From JACQAI01 sp035507915 (GTDB lineage: Bacteria > Pseudomonadota > Alphaproteobacteria > Elsterales > Elsteraceae): a stretch of DNA of 8,331 bases. Made by a program: the position numbers and the translations under genes. The notes beneath the pieces are model-generated. The model was given only the letters and a program-made list of their open reading frames with translations, had not been told where the DNA came from and made no database searches. The stretch is from the NCBI GenBank assembly GCA_035507915.1, contig DATJNS010000104.1, positions 1 to 8,331 of the forward strand. The letters run 5' to 3'. This document shows, in pieces, positions 1-5,152 of the stretch (positions are counted from its first letter, which is position 1; each line of letters starts with the position of its first letter).

Positions 1-1132
1 GCACCAGCGCGTCGAGCGCCGCGCGATCGAGGCGCCGCGTCGTCGGCACGAGCAAACCCGGGATGCCGGCGAGCGTGGCGGCAAGCCGATCGCGCCGAGT
101 CGCCGGCACACGGTCGGGCGGGTTGAGCAGCGGCCGCTGCAGACGCGCCGCGAGCGTCGCGACCTCGGCGAAATACGGCGCGCCGAGATCGGCGTCCGCG
201 ATCGTGTTGAACACGAGATCGATGCGCGGCAGGTCGTCGAGCGCCGCAGCGGGATGCGGCCCGCCATCCTCGGGACGCACGAGAAAGAGGTGCACCTTGG
301 CGAAATGCCGCGCGTCGAGCAGGAAGCGGGTCGACACGTCGCGTCGGTCGGCGCTGCACAGCGCGAGCACGGTTGCCTCGGGCGCGGCGCCCGTGCGCGC
401 CTCGACGATGACGGGTTGCCGTCGATAGGCAATCGTGCGATGTCGGCGCGCTTCGTCGGGCAGGCGCACGGCCTCGAGCGCCTCGGCGAGCTCGAGATGG
501 GCGGCGACCAGGTCGGGCTCGAGCGCCAGCGCGCGCCGGAAGCTCGCGATCGCATCGGCCGGTCGGCCGAGCTTGGCGAGCGCGATGCCGCGGTTGACGT
601 GCGCCATGGCGAGGCCCGGATCGGCCGCGAGCGCGGCGTCGAACTCGGCGAGCGCGGCGTCGAGCCGGCCCTGCGATCGCCGCAAGTCGCCAAAATTGTT
701 GCGCGTCACGGCGTCGATGGCACCGAGCGCGAGCGCGCGCTCGAAGGCCGACGCGGCGGCGTCGAGGCGCCCGAGGCGATGCAGCGCCAGGCCACGGCCG
801 TGCTGCGCGGCTGCCAGATCGGGCTTGTGCACGAGCGCGCGGTCGAACAACGCGAGCGCGGCCTCCGGCCGGCCCTGCCGGTCGCGCAGCATGCCGAGAT
901 TGCAGGCGGCGACCGGGTCGTCGGGAAACGCGTCCAGATCGGTCGCCAGCAGCGGCGCGCCGGCGTCCGGGTCCGTGCGCCCGAGAATCAGGCCGAGCAA
1001 CAGCGAGGCGTGGGCGTGCCGTGCGTCGCTCGCCAGCACCTGCCGGCACAGCGCGACGGCTTCGTCCGACCGGCCGGCGCGCTGCGCGTCCAGCGCGCGC
1101 GCGAGCAACACCGTGTCGGGCGCGTCGGTCAC
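1..1132 (-). CDS. TPR protein with C-terminal ATP-grasp-like region (3' end outside window)
   Basis: Partial gene: 377 codons read without a stop from a GTG start at 1132 to the left edge. Residues about 8-230 are consecutive 34-residue tetratricopeptide repeats; the clearest cover residues 73-106 (NLGMLRDRQGRPEAALALFD at 78-97) and 174-207 (HVNRGIALAKLGRPADAIAS at 178-197). After residue 238 (RQPVIVEA) the style changes to an alpha/beta domain with DLVFNTIADADLG at 305-317, RPLLNPP at 334-340, a TRRDRLA stretch near 345 and IPGLLVP at 357-363. From memory this matches the N-terminal part of the RimK/glutathione-synthase-like ATP-grasp region attached to TPRs in some proteobacterial proteins; the ATP-binding part would lie beyond the edge. 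TPRs usually mediate protein contacts. The GTG start fits a GGTGAG ribosome site 9 bases upstream. It follows the amidohydrolase stop by 10 bases, so the two are probably co-transcribed. The TPR call is secure, the ATP-grasp assignment moderate, and substrate and role are unknown. Confidence 0.85.
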   Translation of the reverse strand, partial: MTDAPDTVLLARALDAQRAGRSDEAVALCRQVLASDARHAHASLLLGLILGRTDPDAGAPLLATDLDAFPDDPVAACNLGMLRDRQGRPEAALALFDRALVHKPDLAAAQHGRGLALHRLGRLDAAASAFERALALGAIDAVTRNNFGDLRRSQGRLDAALAEFDAALAADPGLAMAHVNRGIALAKLGRPADAIASFRRALALEPDLVAAHLELAEALEAVRLPDEARRHRTIAYRRQPVIVEARTGAAPEATVLALCSADRRDVSTRFLLDARHFAKVHLFLVRPEDGGPHPAAALDDLPRIDLVFNTIADADLGAPYFAEVATLAARLQRPLLNPPDRVPATRRDRLAATLAGIPGLLVPTTRRLDRAALDALV

Positions 1133-1141
1133 GACGTCGGG

Positions 1142-1147
1142 CTCACC
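1142..1147 (-). promoter_or_regulatory. Ribosome binding site of the TPR gene
   Basis: On the minus strand this reads GGTGAG, 9 bases before the GTG at 1132. It overlaps the stop codon (1143-1145) of the upstream amidohydrolase gene, which fits translation of the second gene following directly on the first. It supports the GTG start; no ATG lies nearby in frame. Confidence 0.5.
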
Positions 1148-2111
1148 GCCCCAACCGCGGCAGGAGACGCAGCGCGTTGTCGCGCTCGATCGCCCGGCGC
1201 TCGGCCTCGCTGAGCCGGATGGTCGCGAGCGCGGCCACGTTCTCGCCGACCGTGAAATAGGGATAGTCGCTGCCGAACACGATCTGCGAGGTCTCGACCA
1301 GCGCCATCAGAGCCGCCATGGCGGGCGCGAAGGCCGCGTTGGCGGTGTCGTAATAGAGCCGCTGCAGCTCGCAGTCGACGCCGTCGGGCGCGATCTCTGC
1401 GGCATCGGGGCGCGCGCGCACCACGTTGGCGATACGTCCGGCGAGCGCGGGCAGCGGCCCACCGGCGTGCGAGAACAGCCATTTGATGTTGCGGCAGCGC
1501 GCGAAGGTGCCGTTGACCAGCAGGCTGAGCGCGGCGCGCCCGGTGTCGTAGGGATATTCGAGCGGCGACCCCGACACGCCCGGCACCGTGAAGCCGCAGC
1601 AGTCGGGTGCCAGCGGGTGGAAATAGACCACCGCCTTGCGACGCTCGAGCTCCTCGAACACCGGCTTGAACATAGGGTCGCCCGGCCACTTGTCGCCGTA
1701 GCTGGTCATCAGGCCGATGCCGTCGGCCTTGAGGATGTCGAGCGCGTAGGCGATCTCGGCGAGGGTGCCGTCGACGTCGGGCATCGGCATGGCGGCGAAC
1801 AGGCCGAAGCGGCCCGGGTGATCGGCGATCATGCGTGCGGCGAACTCGTTGCAGACGCGCGCCATGCGCCGCGCCTCGGCGGGTTCGCCGAACCACACGC
1901 CCGGGGTCGAGATCGACAGCACGGCGGTCGCGACGCCGTTGCGGTCGAGCTCGTCGAGGCCGCGCGCGATCGACCAGTCGCGGTGCGGCCCGCGCAACCC
2001 GCCGAAGCCGACGCGTTGGCCCCACGCCGCCAGCGGCTCGAGATAGGCCGGCGGGAAATAGTGGTGGTGGGTGTCGATCCGGTGCGGTTTGGGGGGCGTC
2101 TGGTCGGCCAT
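1143..2111 (-). CDS. ACMSD-type amidohydrolase family protein (putative decarboxylase/hydrolase)
   Basis: A 322-residue TIM-barrel metal enzyme of the amidohydrolase-2 family, which includes ACMSD, gamma-resorcylate decarboxylase, 5-carboxyvanillate decarboxylase and 6-methylsalicylate decarboxylase. The visible metal set is H15 and H17 (HxH in RIDTHHHYFPP), H165 (VVYFHPLAP), H215 (LFSHAGG) and D282 (FGSDYPYF). Order and spacing agree with the zinc ligands recalled for bacterial ACMSD (H9, H11, H177, H228, D294). There is no signal peptide, so it should be cytoplasmic. Family chemistry is non-oxidative decarboxylation of aromatic or semialdehyde acids, or hydrolysis. The carboxylate-binding arginine of true ACMSD does not align clearly here (R50 is about one position off by eye), so the substrate is left open. 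The ATG at 2111 has a strong GGAGG 7 bases upstream. It is the first gene of a leftward pair with the TPR gene and divergent from the luciferase-like oxidoreductase. Family confidence is high; substrate is unknown. Confidence 0.9.
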   Translation of the reverse strand: MADQTPPKPHRIDTHHHYFPPAYLEPLAAWGQRVGFGGLRGPHRDWSIARGLDELDRNGVATAVLSISTPGVWFGEPAEARRMARVCNEFAARMIADHPGRFGLFAAMPMPDVDGTLAEIAYALDILKADGIGLMTSYGDKWPGDPMFKPVFEELERRKAVVYFHPLAPDCCGFTVPGVSGSPLEYPYDTGRAALSLLVNGTFARCRNIKWLFSHAGGPLPALAGRIANVVRARPDAAEIAPDGVDCELQRLYYDTANAAFAPAMAALMALVETSQIVFGSDYPYFTVGENVAALATIRLSEAERRAIERDNALRLLPRLGR

Positions 2112-2118
2112 GAGGGTT

Positions 2119-2123
2119 CCTCC
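2119..2123 (-). promoter_or_regulatory. Ribosome binding site of the amidohydrolase gene
   Basis: GGAGG on the minus strand, 7 bases before the ATG at 2111. This consensus Shine-Dalgarno sequence fixes the start and argues against longer readings of the frame. Confidence 0.8.
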
Positions 2124-2153
2124 GCAGCGCCCACGCTATTCGATTTCGCGGCG

Positions 2154-2169
2154 CGATGCCGTAGCATCG
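2154..2169. promoter_or_regulatory. Palindrome in divergent intergenic region, possible operator
   Basis: CGATGC-CGTA-GCATCG is a perfect inverted repeat with 6-base arms and a 4-base centre. It lies in the 89 bases between the divergent amidohydrolase (start 2111) and luciferase-like oxidoreductase (start 2201), 31 bases before the latter. A dyad here could bind a dimeric repressor or activator acting on both genes. No convincing -35/-10 pair was found on either strand of this gap, and no regulator gene is in the window. Short palindromes also arise by chance in GC-rich DNA, so the regulatory reading is inference. Confidence 0.35.
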
Positions 2170-2189
2170 TCGTCTCACCAGCGATTCTC

Positions 2190-2194
2190 GGGAG
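2190..2194 (+). promoter_or_regulatory. Ribosome binding site of the luciferase-like oxidoreductase gene
   Basis: GGGAG, 6 bases before the ATG at 2201, with a run of C in the spacer. It supports this ATG as the start. Confidence 0.65.
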
Positions 2195-2200
2195 ACCCCC

Positions 2201-3100
2201 ATGAAGCTCGGCGTGATGGTGCCCTTTGTCGATGTCGGCGGCGAGCCCGAGACGGTGCGGGAGTTCGCCCAGGCCGCCGAGAATCTCGGTTATCACCACT
2301 TGGCCGCGGCCGACCACGTGCTTGGCGTCGATGCGGCCAAGCGCCCCGAGTTCGCCCAGCGCAACAACTCGAAGGACTGGTTCCACGATCCGTTCGTGCT
2401 GTTCAGCTACCTGGCGGCCTGCACGACCAAGATCGGCTTCTCGACGCAAATCCTGATCCTGCCGCAGCGCCAGACCGTGCTGGTCGCCAAGCAGGCGGCA
2501 TGCCTCGACGTGCTGTCGAAGGGCCGCTTCCGGCTCGGCATCGGGGTCGGCTGGAACGCAGTCGAGTTCACCGGCCTCAACGAGGACTTCTCCAACCGCG
2601 GCAAGCGCTCGGTGGAGCAGGTCAAGGTCATGAAGGCGCTGTGGGCCGATCCGCACGTCAGCTTCAAGGGCACGTGGCACACGGTCGACGACGCCGGCAT
2701 CAATCCGCTGCCGCCGGGCCGCTCGATCCCGCTGTGGTTCGGCGGCCACGAGGACGTGACCCTGCAGCGCATCGCCCAGTGGGGCGACGGCTGGATCATG
2801 CTCGCCCACCCGCTGGGCGACGAGGCGCGCGCCGCGTTCACCAAGCTGCGCAGCCTCGCCAAACAGGCCGGCCGCGACCCGGCGAGCATCGGCATCGAGG
2901 TGTGGACCTCGACCGCGGTCGGCGACGCGACCGCCTGGCGCGACGAGGTCAAGGGCTGGCAGGATCTGGGCGTCACCCACGTGACGCTCAACACCACCTT
3001 CGGGCGCTACCACCACAAGCGCATCAAGGGCCGCACCATGGCCGACCATCTCGACGCGTTAAAGCGGTACCGCGACGCGGTCGGTGGCCTGGCAGCGTAG
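2201..3100 (+). CDS. LLM class oxidoreductase (luciferase-like; F420- or flavin-dependent)
   Basis: A 299-residue protein of the bacterial luciferase-like TIM-barrel superfamily, close in style to the group annotated as probable F420-dependent oxidoreductases (Rv2161c type). Visible family segments: MKLGVMVPF at the first strand; AENLGYHHLAAADHVLG at 26-42; DPFVLFSYLAACTTKIG at 63-79; LPQRQTVLVAKQA at 88-99 running into DVLSKGRFRLGIGVGWN at 103-119, the most diagnostic part; PLWFGG at 177-182; and RIAQWGDGWI at 190-199. Length is normal and there is no export signal, so it is a soluble cytoplasmic enzyme. Members move hydride or oxygen using reduced F420 or FMN; which cofactor applies cannot be read from sequence by eye, and F420 is uncommon in proteobacteria. 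It stands alone on its strand, divergent from the amidohydrolase and convergent with the efflux gene 15 bases after its stop. Substrate unknown; a part in breakdown of an organic compound is inference. Confidence 0.9.
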   Translation: MKLGVMVPFVDVGGEPETVREFAQAAENLGYHHLAAADHVLGVDAAKRPEFAQRNNSKDWFHDPFVLFSYLAACTTKIGFSTQILILPQRQTVLVAKQAACLDVLSKGRFRLGIGVGWNAVEFTGLNEDFSNRGKRSVEQVKVMKALWADPHVSFKGTWHTVDDAGINPLPPGRSIPLWFGGHEDVTLQRIAQWGDGWIMLAHPLGDEARAAFTKLRSLAKQAGRDPASIGIEVWTSTAVGDATAWRDEVKGWQDLGVTHVTLNTTFGRYHHKRIKGRTMADHLDALKRYRDAVGGLAA

Positions 3101-3101
3101 C

Positions 3102-3138
3102 GCGGCTCCTGCGGCCTAGCCTTTCGGCCGGTAGCCGC
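3102..3138. terminator. Nested inverted repeat at convergent gene ends, possible bidirectional terminator
   Basis: Outer arms GCGGCT (3102-3107) and AGCCGC (3133-3138) enclose inner arms CGGCC (3112-3116) and GGCCG (3126-3130), with bulges of 4 and 2 bases and a 9-base loop. The structure spans the 15-base gap between the stops of the oxidoreductase and the efflux gene and covers the last codons of the latter. There is no T-run on either side, so it is not a classic intrinsic terminator; it could still slow polymerase or protect 3' ends of both messages. Confidence 0.35.
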
Positions 3139-4561
3139 TGACCTCCTGCCCGTCGGTCGGCCGCACCCGCACGAACCCGACCAGCGAGCTGAGGGCGATC
3201 AGGGCGACGATCACGAAAGCCGGCGGGAAATCCTCGGCGACGATCGGGCCGTCGTGGCCGGCCACCACGGCCAGCAGCGACGCCGCGATGGCGACGCCGA
3301 AGCTCTGCGACATCTGCTGGGCGATGCCGCCGATGCTGGTGGCGCGGCTGACCAGGCCCGGCGGCACCTCGGCATAGCTCAACGTGTTGATGCAGAGATA
3401 CTGGGTCGAGCGCAGGAACCCGAACACCAACAGATAGGCCAGCACGAACCAGTGCGGCGTGTCGGCGCGAAACAGCGCCAGTCCCGCGGTCGAGGCCGCC
3501 GCGAGCAGCAGGTTGCCGATGAGCAAGCGCCGGAAGCCGAAGGTGCGCAGCAGCACCCGCCCGGTCGGCCGCATGATCATGGCGCCCACGGTCGACACGA
3601 ACGTGAGCGATCCCGACTGCATCGGGCTGAGTCCGAACCCGAGCTGGAACATCAGTGGCAGCAGGAACGGCGCGGCGTTGATGCCGATGCGGCACACGCT
3701 GCCGCTCAGCACGCCGATGCGGAAGGTGCGCACACGCAACACCGCGAGGTCGACCGCGGGATACTCGGTCCGATAGGCATGGCGCACATAGAACGCGAGC
3801 AGCACGACCGCGCCGAGGAACAGCCCGATCGCGATCCCGACGTGCCCCACCGTCCGCCCCAACACCTGAAGGGAGATCTGCAGCGCCGCCAAGCCGAGAC
3901 CGCACATCGCGAAACCCGCGAAATCGAAGCCCGCGGACGTGGTCTCGCGGAAATTCTGGATGAAACGCCGGGCGAACAGGATGCCGAGCACCCCGATCGG
4001 GATGTTGATGTAGAAGATCCAGCGCCACGAGGCGTAGGTCGCAAAGAAGCCGCCGATCACCGGCCCCAGGCTCGGTCCGATCATCGCCGGCAGCGACATG
4101 TACATCATCGCGCTGACCAGGCGATCGCGCGGAAAGGTGCGGAGCAGGATCAGCCGACCGACCGGCGTCATCATGGCGCCGCCAAGGCCTTGCAGCACCC
4201 GGGTCGCGATCAGCATGGCGAGCCCGGTCGACGCGCCGCTGAGCGCCGAGCCCACGGTGAAGACGCCGATCGCCGTACAGAACACCGTACATGTGCCGTA
4301 ACGGTCGGCGATCCAGCCGCTGATCGGCATGAACACCGCGAGGCTCACGAGATAGCTCGTGATGGCCAGGCTGAGCAGCAGCGGCGGCTCGCCGAAACTC
4401 TCGGCGATCTTCGGGATGGCGGTTGCCAGCACCGTCTGGTCGAGGTTCTCCATGAAGAACGCGAAAGCGACCACCACGGCGACCAGAACGCTGGGCTGCG
4501 CGGGCTGCCGCGCAACCCCGGGAGCGGCGGCGGTTTCGGGCGCGGCCTCGGGAGCGGTCAT
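3116..4561 (-). CDS. DHA2-type MFS multidrug efflux transporter
   Basis: A 481-residue inner-membrane protein of the EmrB/QacA type, normally 14 helices, using the proton gradient to export lipophilic compounds. Motifs in order: D1-like ENLDQTVLATAIPKIA at 38-53; motif A (GWIADRYGT) at 82-90; RVLQGLGGAM at 121-130; motif C of antiporters (GPSLGPVIGG) at 162-171; and WRWIFYINIPIG at 179-190, a hallmark of this subfamily. The first ~24 residues are an Ala/Pro-rich tail before helix 1. The ATG at 4561 has no good Shine-Dalgarno sequence. Its distance from the upstream SnoaL-like gene (34 bases, same strand) fits translation within one message. No membrane-fusion partner (EmrA-like) or outer-membrane channel lies beside it, so it probably works alone or with a partner elsewhere. 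Convergent with the oxidoreductase gene. Family confidence is high; the exported compound is unknown. Confidence 0.92.
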   Translation of the reverse strand: MTAPEAAPETAAAPGVARQPAQPSVLVAVVVAFAFFMENLDQTVLATAIPKIAESFGEPPLLLSLAITSYLVSLAVFMPISGWIADRYGTCTVFCTAIGVFTVGSALSGASTGLAMLIATRVLQGLGGAMMTPVGRLILLRTFPRDRLVSAMMYMSLPAMIGPSLGPVIGGFFATYASWRWIFYINIPIGVLGILFARRFIQNFRETTSAGFDFAGFAMCGLGLAALQISLQVLGRTVGHVGIAIGLFLGAVVLLAFYVRHAYRTEYPAVDLAVLRVRTFRIGVLSGSVCRIGINAAPFLLPLMFQLGFGLSPMQSGSLTFVSTVGAMIMRPTGRVLLRTFGFRRLLIGNLLLAAASTAGLALFRADTPHWFVLAYLLVFGFLRSTQYLCINTLSYAEVPPGLVSRATSIGGIAQQMSQSFGVAIAASLLAVVAGHDGPIVAEDFPPAFVIVALIALSSLVGFVRVRPTDGQEVSGYRPKG

Positions 4562-4595
4562 GACGCGGCCGATGGGCGGGCGGGCGCGACGCCGC

Positions 4596-5003
4596 CTACA
4601 GCCGATCCTTGCGCTCGACGATCTTCCAGTAGGTGTCCTTGGCGAGAATCTTGCCGTCGCGGAACGTGTAGATGTCGCAGCCCTGGTAGTTCAATGTCTC
4701 GCCGTCGGCGCCCTTGCCCGTCACGGTCCAGACCGAGATCGCGCGGTCGCCCGCCAGCACGTACTCCTTGTGCTCCCAACGCATGTCGGGGATCTGCTTG
4801 AACCGATCGGCCAGCGCCCGACGGATCGTCTCGCGGCCTTGTAAGGTTCGTCCGACCGGCTCCGGTCCGCGCGCCAGGTAGAAGGTCGCATCCTCGGCGA
4901 AGAAGGCGACGATACGGTCGACGTCGCGGCTGTTGAACGCCGCGGAGATCGCGCGCATCAGCTCCAGCGTGACGGCGCCGTCTGCGACTCGCGTGCTCGA
5001 CAT
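4596..5003 (-). CDS. SnoaL-like / NTF2-fold protein
   Basis: A 135-residue protein of the SnoaL-like, ketosteroid-isomerase-related fold: an alpha+beta cone with a small-molecule pocket. Typical segments are AFNSRDVDRIVAFFAEDATF at 22-41, GRTLQGRETIRRALADRF at 51-68 and CDIYTFRDGKILAKDTYWKI at 109-128. Such proteins can be isomerases, cyclases, dehydratases, hydrolases or ligand binders, so no reaction is assigned. The frame stays open to an ATG at 5120, but I take the ATG at 5003: family similarity begins just after it, GGGGGAAG sits 6 bases upstream (5010-5017), and the 39 extra residues of the longer reading are Arg-rich and lie in the divergent promoter region. First gene of a leftward pair with the DHA2 efflux transporter, divergent from the sulfatase gene. 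A linked role in handling and exporting a metabolite is possible but is inference. Confidence 0.85.
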   Translation of the reverse strand: MSSTRVADGAVTLELMRAISAAFNSRDVDRIVAFFAEDATFYLARGPEPVGRTLQGRETIRRALADRFKQIPDMRWEHKEYVLAGDRAISVWTVTGKGADGETLNYQGCDIYTFRDGKILAKDTYWKIVERKDRL

Positions 5004-5091
5004 CGGCAGCTTCCCCCGGCTGTGGCCTGCCCCAGTATCGGCGAGCCGGCCCGAGTCTGCTAGCCGGAGCCTGCGGCGGCGCGAGCGCAAG

Positions 5092-5120
5092 TTGCCGCGC
5101 CGGCACGGAACGGCTATCAC
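5092..5120 (+). promoter_or_regulatory. Candidate sigma70-type promoter for the sulfatase operon
   Basis: TTGCCG (5092-5097, four of six matches to TTGACA) and TATCAC (5115-5120, four of six to TATAAT) are separated by exactly 17 bases. A transcript would begin near 5127 and leave about 26 untranslated bases before the GTG at 5153. Position and spacing are good but each box is imperfect, so this is a candidate only. Confidence 0.35.
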
Positions 5121-5141
5121 GATCCACCGACACCGCGCCGG

Positions 5142-5146
5142 GGAGG
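5142..5146 (+). promoter_or_regulatory. Ribosome binding site of the sulfatase gene
   Basis: GGAGG, 6 bases before a GTG codon at 5153. It decides the unusual GTG start: the next in-frame ATG (codon 7) would cut into the first strand of the sulfatase fold and has no such site. Confidence 0.8.
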
Positions 5147-5152
5147 AAAGGC

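Noticed and set aside
254..2204. Long open frames on the plus strand (254-1213 and 435-2204) opposite the TPR and amidohydrolase genes
   Set aside because: Their translations are low-complexity, rich in Arg, Ala, Ser and Gly, and match no family. The opposite strand shows clear TPRs and a full amidohydrolase metal site, so these are GC-driven shadows.
1829..3049. 406-codon minus-strand open frame opposite the luciferase-like gene
   Set aside because: It spans two real genes and the divergent gap, shows no domain, and has the biased composition of an antisense shadow.
3254..4801. 515-codon plus-strand open frame opposite the efflux gene
   Set aside because: Its His/Arg/Gln-rich translation is the reverse reading of hydrophobic transporter codons; no recognisable domain.
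5034..5039. GATACT on the minus strand as a -10 box for the SnoaL/efflux pair
   Set aside because: No acceptable -35 box at 16-18 bases; too weak to list as a promoter.
5046..5067. CCGGC/GCCGG inverted repeat with a 12-base loop in the divergent gap before the sulfatase
   Set aside because: Five-base GC arms with a long loop are expected by chance in DNA this GC-rich.
5004..5120. 39-residue N-terminal extension of the SnoaL-like protein
   Set aside because: Arg-rich, without family similarity, lying in the divergent promoter region; the start at 5003 has an SD-like sequence.
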